From the NCBI GenBank assembly GCA_021234155.1, contig JAJEKV010000039.1:12588840-12652839 (forward strand): a stretch of DNA of 64,000 nucleotides. The letters are read 5' to 3'. The stretch comes from Isoetes taiwanensis (lineage: Eukaryota; Streptophyta; Lycopodiopsida; Isoetales; Isoetaceae). The position numbers were made by a program, and so were the translations under genes. How positions within the stretch are numbered: the first letter of the stretch is position 1; the number at the start of each line of letters is the position of its first letter. The notes beneath the pieces were generated by a model, which did no database searches, was not told where the DNA came from, and saw only the letters and a list, made by a program, of their open reading frames with translations. Positions 1 to 12,870 of this stretch are shown one piece after another.

Positions 1-240
1 AATATAGGAAAATCATCACATATCCCAATCCTAATATGGAAATAAATTTAGATTCAATGGGAAGAGAAATATATGATGATATCATATGATAAGGATGGTA
101 ATAGTCAATTTGAAACGGTTTAAACATTCAAACAACTACGTAAGTCCATTAAAACATTGAAAGAATGAGTAGAACCGTTGTACACAAATCCAAAACCTAA
201 GTTCAAGGATTGATGGTACCGCAAAGATGGAAATTAATCA
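1..240. repeat. Direct repeat X, distal part
   Basis: This stretch matches 9,078-9,310 almost base for base in the same orientation, with small indels. Both copies carry TATCCCAATCCTAATATG near the start and AACATTGAAAGAATGAGTAG near the end. It is the far end of a repeat whose nearer part is at 3,280-4,301. In the other copy the two parts are only about 330 bp apart. I read the pair as the pseudo-LTR-like repeats of the Penelope-like element between them; that role is inference. The left edge is cut by the window. Confidence 0.75.
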
Positions 241-680
241 CGGGCATATTCTCTTTAGAATACGGGTGAATCACGTAAATTAAAAAAAAAACCGTATTCC
301 AAAAATGAATACGCCAGAAAGTGGAAATGTCAAAACGAGAATACGCTCGTATTCCGGGGAATACGGGCTTTAATATGGCGTGATTCGATTTTAAATGGTC
401 TCGTGTCCTTTGCTCTGCCAGATATCCTTGATTTGCAAAGCGAGATCCTCTCAAGCCGCCTCCTTGATCCGCATTATGGACCATTCCGTGGCCGCGACGA
501 AGATTTGGATCGGTTTTATTTGTCTTGCTTCGCTCCCATTTGTTGTTCTCTGCTGCTCAAGCTACGGTTTGAGAGTTGGTTTTATAAAAACTCTTTCCCT
601 CGGGCTGAATCGCTCATCCAACAAGGCATTTGCTAAGAAGTTTTCTTGAGACTATTGTTGGTACTTGCGTCTTAAACCGT
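241..680. other. Intergenic, CGTATTC/GAATACG words
   Basis: No gene is supported. Positions about 255-375 contain many short words of the form GAATACG or CGTATTC on both strands, which could form small hairpins. Open frames here have no recognisable protein character. Confidence 0.4.
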
Positions 681-2301
681 GGTCCTTGCAAGTTCTATCA
701 ATCCGGCCGTTCTTGCCGTTGGATCAAGGTAAAGGTTATTTTTCCATAATCATGAGAATATTAAGCTTTTAAAGAATATTCGGTGATTATCGATAATCTC
801 GCGAATATTCTTTTCAACAATAGATCTTTGTCGCCCATTCGGCATAGCTTCTGTTTCAAATTACATTTAGGCATGGCATGGCTCGTTAAGGCATATCACC
901 GTTACGGCATAGCTATTGCTTCATAAGTGCCATGTTTTGAACCATATTTTTTCGAGAATAGAATGGGCCTTTTGCTCTGCGGGACACGTGAAAAAATCGG
1001 CAAAATACCCTTAGAAGGGCATTTCAATCGGTCGGGGACCAAAGCCAAAGCCATGCAAAAAAAAACTATGGTTACGGCTATGGAATCGGAGTAGAATAAG
1101 CTCGAAGTCGTTTTCGGAGGTCGGGGATGTGGTTGGAAAAAGGATGCAAGGCGGTCATTTCTGAAATGCAAAAGCCCGGCAAAGGGGCTCGAGTTGTTTT
1201 GATTTTGTAGATGCGGAGCACTTTTCCTTTAAACCGCTTCATACCTTCAAAATTATCTTCTTCATTTCGTTTTCGGGGAAAACTCGGACCCACGGGCTTG
1301 AACCCAAAAGCGGGATGCTAAGGAGTCTAAACCCACACAGTATGACATTTGCAACTCCATAGCTCGAGATGGTGATCCATTCGGTCGCGACATTTTGGAA
1401 GTAAAAAAGCCAAATACAAAGGAATTGAAACCACAAGCTGAAGTAGCGGCGGCGAGAACAAGCTTTCTTAAGAACTTTCGGACCGCGGTTTGGAGGTCAA
1501 CCCTCCCCTCTAGGGGGATTATCAAGCTCGCCTGGGTCCAGGGCCATTTCAAATAGGCCCTTTGAAGAAGCCATAACTCTTTGAAGGGTATGAAACCGAG
1601 GTCCGGCGTTCTTAAGAAAGCTTGCATCTACAAAAATCAAACAACCGGACTTCCCTTTGCCGCATCAATGGCACCATCTCTCGAGCTATGGATGCAAATA
1701 AGCATTCCCTGTGGGCTTTCCTTAGCATCCCGCTTGGGTTTGCGGGTCCGAAGTAACCACAACGAAATGAAGAAGATAATTTTGAAGGTATGTTCTACTT
1801 CCGAAAAGTGCTCCATCTACAAAATCAAACAACCGGAGTTTTTGGCATGGCTTTTGCTCAAGTTTGGCCTTTGCATCCTTTTTCCAACCACCCGACCAAA
1901 ACGATTGAGCTTATTCTACTCCCATTCCATAGCCAGAACTATAGTTTTTCGGGCATGGCTTTGGGGTATTGAATGTTTTTGTCGATTTTTTCTGCTGTGT
2001 CCAGAGCAAAAGGCCCATTCTATTCGAAAAATATGGTTCAAAACATGGAACTTATGAAGCAATAGCTATGCCGTAATGTATATGCCTAACAGAGCTACAT
2101 GCATGCCGAATGTAATTTGAAAACAGAAGCTAGGCCGTAATCTGCATAAAGATTCATTATTGTTGAAAAGAATATTCGCTAGATTATCGATAATCACCGG
2201 AATATTCTTTTAAAAGCCGTAATATTCCATGATTATGGAAAATAACCTTACCTTGATCCAACGGCAAAGAAACTGGCGGGATTGATAGAACCTGCAAGGA
2301 C
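681..2301. repeat. 1.6-kb imperfect inverted repeat (foldback-like)
   Basis: The left arm, about 681-1,500, is repeated in reverse complement at about 1,590-2,301. Matched words include GGTCCTTGCA (681) against TGCAAGGACC (2,292), GTGATTATCGATAATCT (about 783) against AGATTATCGATAATCAC (about 2,172), and AGCTTTCTTAAGAAC (1,461) against its complement at 1,608. The axis lies near 1,540. Arms are roughly 700-820 bp with scattered substitutions and indels. No long conserved protein is encoded, and the frames in it look like chance. It may be a foldback transposon or a duplicated-inverted segment, and its transcript would form a long hairpin. Confidence 0.85.
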
Positions 2302-3279
2302 CAAGTGACCAGTCAACTCTCCTGGGATTATGAAAACAACCCTCTCGGCCTCCCGCCTCGGGGATTTTCCATAATCCCCCCTAGTGGGGAGGGTTAACCT
2401 CCCCTCTCTTCCATGATTGCATGGTTCGGGCTAAATCCCCCTTCTTGTATAACTTCCCTGCTTCCACCTTTTAGTTCAAAATCATCACTATCACGCCTCG
2501 TGTTCTACGAATGATTTTTTCTTCGTGGGTTATGTGGCGTAGTCTTCAAATCCGCTATGCATTATTCTTGATGGCAAATGCTTGATTTTTCTGTGATCTC
2601 TTAAAATGAACATTTTGTACAGCATTGTTGCCATTTCCCACCTTTCAAATTCGTCAATAGCATTCTGCCAGAAATGAAAAACAAAGAATGACTACAGGGA
2701 AAAGGTAATACCTACTTCTGGAGGGATCTACCAAATTTTCGAACACAAACGGCTTCAGAATCGTACTTACAAAAGCTTCGGTTCCAACTAATCAAGCACT
2801 ATTACTAGGTTTTTGGAACCCACTAACTAAGCCCTTCCTAAACCCTTTAAGGGATTGGATCTTCTCTATGAATTGCTCTGAACAAGACAGACTGCCAAAG
2901 TTAGTGCTCTTTACTACTTCAACAACTGACTCTTTATGAAATATCATGGGCCCCTTACCCTTCTCTATCCAAGGGACAAAATCCATTGTCCATTTTTGTA
3001 AATGCACCATGGCCGTTGGATATGCCCAACTAGTAGAAAGCCCATGTACTCAAGATACATTGTAAATGAACATTGAAGATATAGGGAAATCCTTATTATT
3101 ATCAGTATCCCCATGGTACACATGATCAATGGAAGTTGTTGCCATTCTTGAGGTCCACTCAATGTTGCGAAAACACGTTTTGATGTCTTCTAGCGCACTT
3201 TTAGATATCTCAATTCTACATAGCACCATAGTTGGATGCTTGAAATTTAATGCAAAGCTGCGAGAAAACATGTTTGAAG
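2302..3279. other. Unassigned sequence
   Basis: No supported gene. Short minus-strand open frames between 2,790 and 3,270 show no recognisable domain. This block, together with the inverted repeat to its left, is absent between the two parts of the equivalent repeat at 9,078-10,746, so it lies inside or replaced part of that repeat. Confidence 0.4.
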
Positions 3280-4408
<1,129 letters not shown>

Positions 4409-4559
4409 CCCACATCCACCTCACAACTATACACACAGACCCAAAAATGTATATAGGAGTACGCTGAGCACCACTCCCTACATGGGTTTGTGTGTGCCAG
4501 CTGCTCCACAATAGAATAATCAAGAAGTATAGGCTGCACTTGATTAACTTGAAAAAAAT

Positions 4560-6503
4560 GTAAAAAACTAGTTGCATGTGATAAACCAAAGAGATAGACT
4601 CCATACCTGCATGCTTATGATATAGGAGATGATCAATTAAAGTGGACGGGTCACACTTAGCTTCAGGAAAGTTGTTTGCTTTCAGCATGTTTGTAGCAAT
4701 GCGTAACAATTTAACCTTTTTGAATCCATTGCTATGAAATGCTTCAATAGTGATCACAATTTCTTGAACACATGACTCAATATCATTGCAGTAGTACAAG
4801 AGAGGAGAAATTTGAGATATAACCACCTTATATGCAGCATTAATTGGTCCGTTAGATGCCAGCCAAATATATTGCGCATACTTGAAGGGAAGAGATCTTC
4901 TCTCATCAAATTTGGAGAGTAAAAGCCACCAACTGGCCAAGTAAGTATCTGTATATCAAGCTAAGAAAATGAGCTTTAGTACAATGCGATGATTCATCAC
5001 ATCGAACCCGTCCTCCATTTCGGGGTTTGATCTCGGAAGATCTAAGGGATAAATAGTAAATGGATCCGAGGCATCCACACAAGTCCCCGGCCGTAAGAAC
5101 TTGAACATGTAAGCATCAATAAATCTATTTGTGTTAGCAAATAAAGAAAGAAGATCTGGTCTTCCTAAGCGAGATAATTTCGCTATAAACTGGAACTCAT
5201 AAAAGGCTAGATACAAGTTGCACCAAATCGATGAACAAGAAAAGCCCATGGGGATGCCTTTCACACAATAAGCCATACTCGTCACCAAGTCTCACAATGT
5301 TGTGTGCTAGTAACCATTCATTCCACCGCGATTAAGTCGGATCTGGATACCAGGCCAAATTTCAGATTGTGGAACCGTTTTGTCCATTCAAGGGCAGCAT
5401 TACCATCAAGTAAAATTTAACACAAAGGTAAGGATTACGTGTTTGCTTTGTTTGAATGCTTGTGTGATACCCCACGATATTGCCTCAAACCGCTCTCGGT
5501 GCCGAAAAGAGGATGACCTCATAGCATCACGGTAATGTCACCAACAAAGGCGTTCTGAATTTTTTCTACGGTAGGTTTAAAGCAACCTCCATAGTGGAGT
5601 CTACCACCCAAAAGCTTATAGTTTTGACATTTAAGAATCGAGAGCAGTTGATCAAGTGTATTGCATTTCTCTACTTAATAAAGGAACAATAGCTTGCAAA
5701 GCTTTAGTAATAAGCAATGCAATTTGCGAGAACACACAACATTTGCATTGGTGACCACCTCATGGAATTTTTTGTGTGCCTTAAAGATAGCCATTAAATA
5801 CGGCAATTTAAGGTTTTCAATATGGGTAGCAGGGATAAGTGCACTTAGATTGCAGGAAAGCTCAGTTACGCAATCCATTACTGATTTCCAATTTAGATTA
5901 GAGTCCAAGCATGGAACGAAGTCATTGCTAGATAGTCTCTCAAGGGCTAAGCGTCTCTCATGTCTTGTTCTGGATGAAGGATGGTGTCATGGCGGACTTA
6001 TCAATGCCGACAATATATACGTGGGATTTCAACCAATGCAATTCATCCATGGCAATACTGCAATCCAATAAATTAGAAGCTTTTGTAATCTTCTTATTCA
6101 GTTTGGATCTAATGGTAGATTTCAATAATCTCCCAATGCGGTACAATTGCTCAGTGTTAAGCACCATGGAGTGTGAGGAAAGAATACTATAAATTCCACC
6201 CATTAGTAATTGCCGAAATGATCTCATGAACATCCGGTTTAGACAGAGAATATGATTCAACCCTTTTCCCGTTTCCTGCTTCAATAATTTGTGATGGATA
6301 ATACCCAAATCTAGTGTCAACACATGACCACAGTCTCGAATGAATGGAAAGAAACGTTTCAAAGAGGTGCAATAGCAGGGCGAAATTTCAGAACACGAAA
6401 ACTTACAGAAAGTATCCGATGGTGAATACCATAAGGCAGACATGCTCTCCTTGTAACGCCATCCAAATACGACTTGGGACATCATATCACTGAAATCCAT
6501 CAT
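4560..6503 (-). pseudogene. Penelope-like element reverse transcriptase, degenerate
   Basis: Fragments in order on the minus strand fit a Penelope-like (PLE) RT. The upstream domain (about 6,330-6,210) has GHVLTLDLGII followed by KGLNHI. A DKG-like site reads VGIDKSAMTPSFI (about 5,990). A palm segment reads LPYLMAIFKAHKKFHEVVTNA (split here as two matches around 5,810-5,750). A motif-A-like FVGDIT lies near 5,550. The core GIPMGFSCSSIWCNLYL and RFIDAY lie at about 5,245-5,110, and a thumb region LPFKYAQYIWLASNGPINAA at about 4,880-4,820. The usual RFIDD is RFIDA, so the second catalytic aspartate is lost. Several frameshifts and stops break the frame. I see no GIY-YIG endonuclease after the thumb. 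Family assignment rests on remembered PLE motifs, not a search. Confidence 0.75.
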
Positions 6504-7180
6504 AGTACACTGTGACAGAACATAAACAAACCACGTATATTTATGTGTTCCATGGCACGGTTAACATATAAAATGTGGACGTAGAAAGATCTTTCCCTGT
6601 CAGACTTAACCATGATCTTTCTGCCATGTTTGATTACGACCTTTTTTAGGCACGTGGTATCACAGTCATCCATTGTCTCCTCCATGTAACTACCAAAAGG
6701 AGCATATGTCCTGCAAATCGAATTTCAAAAGACTGGAAGAAGCCCAAACATTCGTGATGTTATAGACAAATTAGAACCACTTATAAAAGATAGACAACAA
6801 ACAGCATGGCGGAAACACCACCGGGGTGAACCAGCATATAGAGGTAAGGAGACATAACAGCTACGACATGCATAGAATAGTTGAAACAATTTATAAGGAA
6901 CTGAAAATAGTGCATGAAAGACATGTCACTACACACAAAAATTAGATTAGCTATCCAAGAATAGACTTAAGAAAGAAGCTTAAGAATGTAAGGAAATGGA
7001 GCTTAGATAATTTACGACATATCCAGTAGAATCCAAACACACTAAAATCCAGTAAACAAGTTGAGACCATAAAATAAAAACTAGATGAACAAAGAAGAAG
7101 ATCATCCAAAGCATGCTGTTCATGTGATGACCAGTTTCTACTCATTTCAAATGTCGGATCAACCGTGCATAGCGCTAAGA

Positions 7181-8730
7181 TCATTGTTTCAAATTAGAGA
7201 AGAGCCTCTTTAGAGTACCCATAAAAGGCGAAGAGGAAGAAGCAGTAGCCCCACTTGAAGTTCCAGTCGCAGGATGAGTATTGGTAGGCGGAGTCCTTCC
7301 ATCATGGAAAGCCGAACCACTATTCTGATGAGGAGTACCCCGACCACGACCGAATGGAGAATTATGGAAGCCACCACGTGAGTGACCCCGACCACGTCCC
7401 CTATAATTGCGCTTGTTGGATCTTTGCACTGTTAGTGTATTATCACCGCTATGCGCAGGTGCATTCAAGTTCAGCTGACGCTTCTGGGGAACAACTTTTC
7501 TAGCTTTCAGTGCTTGAGTGGTGAAAGAAGGAGGCATAATCATTTTTTCAATGTTCCTTGCACCTTCATACTCCCCATACAGATCCATAATTCCTTTTGG
7601 ATTATCAGCATTAATGGCATACTGGGCAGCACCATGCAGCATCATTTCCCTAAGGAAACAGAAGACCATGAGTGCCCGAACCGCTTGTTGGGTATTGGGA
7701 CTGCACATCCATTTTATGAAAGCTGCAAACTGTCCTTCAATGGTATCAGAGTTAGGAAAGCAAGTATCAAGATGATGCAACATAAACCACAGAACTTGGT
7801 CAAACCATAAAATACGCCTTTGCAAAGCATCGATTTAACCAGGCATCGGATGAGGTGCAAGAACACTTAATGTACGGACGGTTGCGGTTCCACATTAGCT
7901 TATAATGCTCATCACCTGTTTTCGCCAGTGTCGGTTTGCCCTTAAGATAAAGCTTTCACAGAGGCTGGAACACCCTCGTGCATCAAACAAATTCATGGTG
8001 ATGTGGCTAAGGGTCACCTCTGAAGGATCGGTTCCCATATAAAGCATCATTCATGCACTCCACTTTGCGGTATCTGGCGGGATCAATGCCGTTCACTTTG
8101 CACCACTAAGAAACATTAGTAGGTCAACACTAAATGGAGCAAGCAGCTAAAGAGACCACATTGTCCACATTTTGTTGCCATGGTCATTAGCCAGGTCTTC
8201 AACAACCCTAGAAGGAACAATGGGATGATAAAATTTACGAAATTTCTCATACCTCATCATCCTCACTCTCTTTACTCAAAATATGGACCGCTTCCTCATT
8301 GAGGCGATTAGCGATAAAGGGTGCTCCTTTAAAAAACGAAATAAGAAGGTGATAATCAGAGCGCATCGGGGAGTATTAAAGGCTATAGCTTTTTCCAGGC
8401 GGTTGATATATGCAGACACTGCTTGGATTCCTCAAAATCACCATCAATCATATCATTTAATTGCCCAGAAAGCTGCTTGATGATATTCAAAGGCTTTTGC
8501 GCCCGAGACATAGACATAACGCAGTTACTCCATCCATTGATATCAATCGTGCTCAGAAAGGTAACAGTTTCACCCGCAGCAATAGCATTCCTGTGGTGCT
8601 TAATTATAAACTGATGGAACTCTTCATCCTTGACCCATAAAAGAAAGCGGTGCGTGAACTTAGAAGGAAGCGGGGATATCATCCGTATACCCCATTTCAT
8701 TGAGTTGAGGGGAACCAAGTGGGAGAACAC
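7181..8730 (-). pseudogene. Gag-like ORF1 upstream of the Penelope-like RT
   Basis: Two minus-strand segments, 8,730-8,383 and 7,825-7,181, appear to be parts of one protein interrupted by frameshifts. The first is a mixed helical region without a recognised fold. The second (214 residues) begins hydrophobic/helical and ends in a glycine-arginine-rich tract (GRGRGHSRGGF, FGRGRGTPH) followed by a Ser/Thr/Pro-rich tail with LKRLFSNLKQ at the end. RG-rich tails usually bind RNA, so a gag-like role is plausible. Position and strand place it 5' of the PLE reverse transcriptase, which suggests a two-ORF element; it could instead be an older insertion or captured gene. No homologue is recognised with certainty. 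Confidence 0.5.
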
Positions 8731-9077
8731 ACCTTACATTTTGCCATCGATATATATCAATTACACCAAATATTAAAACCGGTGGAGCTATAGAAACAAA
8801 GTTACAACAATACCCGAATGCCATGAAATATGTACTCTGGCCCAAAGAGTGCAAGTGAGCGCTTTCAGCGAAGCGTGTGTGTGATGCTGATGTGTGTAAT
8901 ATGACATAAAATGACATAATACAATAGAAGCGAGAACATAACAAAAGCTAGACAATCCACCCGGTGTTATAGCCCACAAAAATTTCATGGCACTCTAGTG
9001 AAAAATAAAATTAAAGTAAACTCATAAGCGGTTTTAATGATCACAATTTCCATCTAGATTGCAAATAAGCAACCTAT
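8731..9077. other. Unassigned spacer
   Basis: Between the gag-like ORF and direct repeat Y. No conserved coding signal was recognised. Confidence 0.3.
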
Positions 9078-9310
9078 AATATAGGAAAATCATCACATAT
9101 CCCAATCCTAATATGAAAATAGATTTAGATTCAATGGAAAGAAATATATGATGATATCATATGATATGAGATGATAATAGTCAATTTGAAGCGGTTTAAA
9201 CATTGACCAAACCTGAAGTCCATTAAAACATTGAAAGAATGAGTAGAACGTTTTGTATGCAAATCCAAAACCTAAGTTCAAGGATTGATCTTTGGTACAC
9301 TGCAGACCAT
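9078..9310. repeat. Direct repeat Y, distal part
   Basis: Second copy of the segment at 1-240, same orientation, high identity with small indels. With 9,780-10,746 it forms the upstream flank of the minus-strand Penelope-like element. Confidence 0.75.
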
Positions 9311-9639
9311 CCAAGAGCTTAAGTTAGTAACAGAATAGTAACTAGACTTGGGAGCTGCGGCGTCAACACATCAATCCACTAGTTATCGATGTCCAAACTT
9401 AGAAGATGGATAACTACACACAAGTTTATGACATCACATGAACTGAACAATTCATTCCCAATTAATAAAGGGACTCTTAGTTACACCTGGGGGGGCGGAC
9501 TATCATAAACATGCTAATTCGATACCTTGACAATGATTTGAATAACTTGAAAAGAATTCAAAATTAATACTCCTAGATTATAGAATCGGTTCAATATAAT
9601 ATCTACGTGCAATATCTTACTCATTCACAATTGAATGCA

Positions 9640-10746
9640 AAGCGAGACTCATCGAAGGACTAAAGAGTGGAGAGAATTATCGAAGGACTAAAAATTGACT
9701 CTTTTAGCCCAAGCCAGAAATTTACAAGGCTATTACAACATAATCATGTTTAATGCAATCTTTTGAGAATTATCACGAAAGACTAGAGAGCCACTCAATT
9801 AGTCAAGTGAGAGAAAATTACCGCCCTATTAAAGCAAACTCTCGGTTGAAAGCAAGATTGAGAATTAAATCGAAGGACTAAAAGAGCCGACTCTATTGGC
9901 CCCAAGGCAGTTCTGACATAATCTCCCCATCAAGTAATGTGCTCAAGAACCACACGGACACGAAAAGGACAGAAAAGAAATGTCAAAAGAAGAAACTAGG
10001 GAGAAAAGAAAAACAACATTGCAAAAAGCGAAACCAAACGAGGAAAAAAAAAATTATTTTAGGCACAAGATAATTTTGGATCGACGAGGGACCGAAATGG
10101 TTAAGACAATAATCGGCCAAGGACAGAAAATGTTACATGAGAAAACAAGCGGAACAACAGAGGACATCCTAAAAATAATTTAAAACACCAAAGGGACATG
10201 GCGAAAATAAAAATAAGAAAACAAAGAAGACAACAAAACGATAGCTTGGAAAGCCGTGGCGGCGGAAAAGCAGAGAAGGACCGAGCCCGGCGAGAGAGAG
10301 GACTAAGAAAAGGGGGGAAAAAGGAGAAAAGGAAAAAGAAAAATAAAATAAAAATAAAATTAGAAATTAAAAGGAAGGGACAAAATCCAAAAACCACAAA
10401 AAAAAAGAAATAACCAAGGAAATTTTGGAGCAACAAGATGGGTAGATATAAATTGTTCAATTAGGCATAGTGCCCGGATGAACCATGCACTAAGAGCACA
10501 AATCGCACCTCAATCTTTGCAATACCCGCGCATGTACACATGGCGTGAGGACGATTGCAAGCAACATTGTTATCTCAATGTCTAAACCTTGGAAAGACTT
10601 GTAAATATGCCGAATAATGCATTCAATACATGTAAATGGCGATTAATGAAACAACATCACTGTTCCTTAAGACAAGACCCAAACTAACTTCAAATTTCTT
10701 CGTTTAGCCACACACAACAGTAAAGAAATTTTTTGCAATCTGAAGC
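9640..10746. repeat. Direct repeat Y, proximal part
   Basis: Second copy of 3,280-4,301. It also contains a locally repeated phrase, CGAAGGACTAAAGAG and variants, at about 9,653, 9,673 and 9,871. Seen from the minus strand, it follows the microsatellite tail of non-LTR element C and precedes the PLE ORF1, as the upstream repeat of a PLE would. Confidence 0.75.
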
Positions 10747-10767
10747 TTTGTGTGTGTGTGTGTGTGT

Positions 10768-10813
<46 letters not shown>

Positions 10814-10841
10814 AGAAAAGTGAGAGAGTGAGTGAGTGAGT

Positions 10842-10902
<61 letters not shown>
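10747..10902. repeat. Compound microsatellite (TG)n(GA)n
   Basis: (TG)n with one interruption at 10,747-10,781, then a (GA)n tract to 10,902 broken by GTGAGTGAGTGAG. It directly follows, on the minus strand, the 3' end of non-LTR element C. Confidence 0.97.
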
Positions 10903-10905
<3 letters not shown>

Positions 10906-12177
10906 AAACTTTACACATCATCATAAAAGAGTAGGGAGGCCTCAAAGGCCTAAAAAGACAGCCCAAACTTTTACACATCATCATAAAAAGTAGATGGGTT
11001 TGAATTCATCTAACTCGTCACTCTCACTCAGCATATTATCATCATCTATAATGTTATTCAATCTCTTCAGACAATTCTCTCTACATCTCAACAATTCTAA
11101 TATATATGCCCCAATCTTATCTCCTCCCAAGGTAAAGAAGGTACAAAGATCTTGGGCATTAATCCCATGTTGTGCTCTCAATGCATGATAAGCACTACAA
11201 TGCAGCAATGTATGTTCTTCATCTTCTATTTGTTCTTCTATTTGTTCTTCCCCACAAATCTTACAATATCTCTCCATCCTAGGGATAACATGTCCCCATC
11301 TACCAGTTTCCACTCCCAAATGATGCGAGCTAAGACGTATTCTTTTCTTTATTGAGATATTCTCATGTAGGTACTTGGCTATTCCCAAATTAGGATTCAT
11401 GCTTTGCCTGTATAGAATCATTTTTGTTTTAGGTTGAGACCACATCTTCTTGTATACCTTACCAAAAACCCATTGTCTCAAGTTATTGCCTACCAGAAGT
11501 GCCTTCTGCCAGTCAATATCCCATTTCCTTAGCCATCTTACAACATCTTGAAACCATCCTTTATCCTTGCTAACCAAAAGGGCCTTGTGAGGGAGTCTTG
11601 TGCTGTCCATGGTATCCATTTTTTTCAGGTATCTAATGCATCTGACTAACGCTTCTCCTTCTAAATGCATAAGCCCACATTCAGTTAACATCATTTGATA
11701 TGGAGTCTGAGCTTTTACCCCTATCTCAAGGCGTATGAATTTCTTTAGAATTTGCTCTAAATCATCCCATAATCCCCGTGGAGAGGCTAGGCCCCCATAT
11801 CTCAACGCCATATAATGCCACACTCGTACTAGTGAAACAAAAAGTTTCGCTTAGTGACCAAGACCATAAATGTGCTTTCGGCATAGGCTGTGATAGCATA
11901 AAGAGCCTTATAACTCCCATCAATTCTCTGTTTGTATGCACATGTTCCATCTATGGTTCCCCGTGGAAAATCAACCCCAAGTACTTATAGGAATCACGTG
12001 TATTCACCGAGCTCCCTTTATATTGAAATAATTCCTGTTTAAGTGCCCCTACTGTCATGATATTTGTCTTATCCAAGTTCACTTGCATCCCCGTGGTGTC
12101 ATGAAGGCGGGCCAGCCCATCTAAATGTTTTCTGCATGTGTTCGGTGATCCGCAAAATAACCACGTCATCAAGATAC
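10903..12177 (-). pseudogene. Non-LTR element C, RT C-terminal half and 3' end
   Basis: The longest frame (11,823-10,981, 280 aa) is the conserved C-terminal region of this family. It has LGVK/IGVKAQTPYQMML, ECGLMHLEGEALVRCIRYLK, KMWSQPKTKMILYRQ, RLSSHHLGVETGRWGH and a terminal zinc-binding-like CKICGEE...HTLLHCSAYH. Upstream, 12,172-11,951 encodes the stretch after the YADD box (KHLDGLARLHDTTGMQVNLDK, YKYLGLIFHG). This half is cut off from the rest of element C by the gypsy insertion at 12,178. Frameshifts lie near 11,850 and 11,940. A 3' UTR of about 80 bp with GGAGGCCTCAAAGGCC precedes the microsatellite tail. Confidence 0.85.
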
Positions 12178-12182
12178 ATTAG
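12178..12182. repeat. Target-site duplication of the gypsy element (left)
   Basis: ATTAG, identical to 19,298-19,302 on the other side of the LTR element. Five base pairs is the usual duplication for Ty3/gypsy integrases. Confidence 0.95.
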
Positions 12183-12555
12183 TGTTAGAGCTGAACTCTA
12201 ACCTTGCAAGAAGGATGAAAAACCCAACAATCCAAGCTCAATCTATCAGAACAAGGCAATGCACAACACAAAGAATCATCATCTCCATAGATAGATCAAT
12301 GAAAATACTCTCTCCCAATACATCGTCCCTCCGTTCTTCTCTCTCTGCTCAGATAATACAGTGATCCTCCTGCCCACAATGCATACGTGCAAAATATCCT
12401 CCACGCGTGCATCAAGAGATATCCTCTATATACGGTATATGATGAGTGTGGTGAGTGGTGACAAGTGTGGTGAGTGGTGACAAGTGTGGTGAGTGGTGAG
12501 TGGTGACGAGTGTGGTGAGTGGTGACGGATGTGGTGAGTGGTGACCACCCCAACA
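12183..12555 (-). repeat. 3' LTR of the gypsy element
   Basis: 373 bp, beginning TGTTAGAG and ending CCCCAACA on the plus strand. It nearly matches 18,923-19,297; the differences seen are a few substitutions, a 1-bp indel near the start and a short patch around 12,411-12,425. It contains a GTGGTGAGTGGTGA minisatellite at about 12,447-12,543. The plus-strand left end can fold as GTTAGAG/CTCTAAC. High LTR identity points to recent insertion. Confidence 0.95.
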
Positions 12556-12870
12556 AAGGGCGCACCACGGTGGGGAAAAATATACTTTCTGGGTGGCGGA
12601 GAACCCACAACAAAACATACTACTATGGTCCTTGGGACATGTCCCCAAATGACACATTTACATGAAAATACCCTTTTCAAATCCAAATGACTGATACAAA
12701 CAAACTGGTCCAAAATGACAGTGACGAAACAGAGCCTCTGTAACTGTGGCAAACTTTGAAAGCGGATATCTTGAGTTCCAGAACTCCGTTTGACCTGTAC
12801 CATAGCTCGTTGGATTCGTATCGCCGAAACACATCTTTTGATATAGGATAGATTGTGTATTGTGGAACTG

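Noticed and set aside
10667-10984. Ser-Leu-rich frame over the compound microsatellite
   Set aside because: Pure translation of (GA)n/(TG)n on the minus strand; no protein signal.
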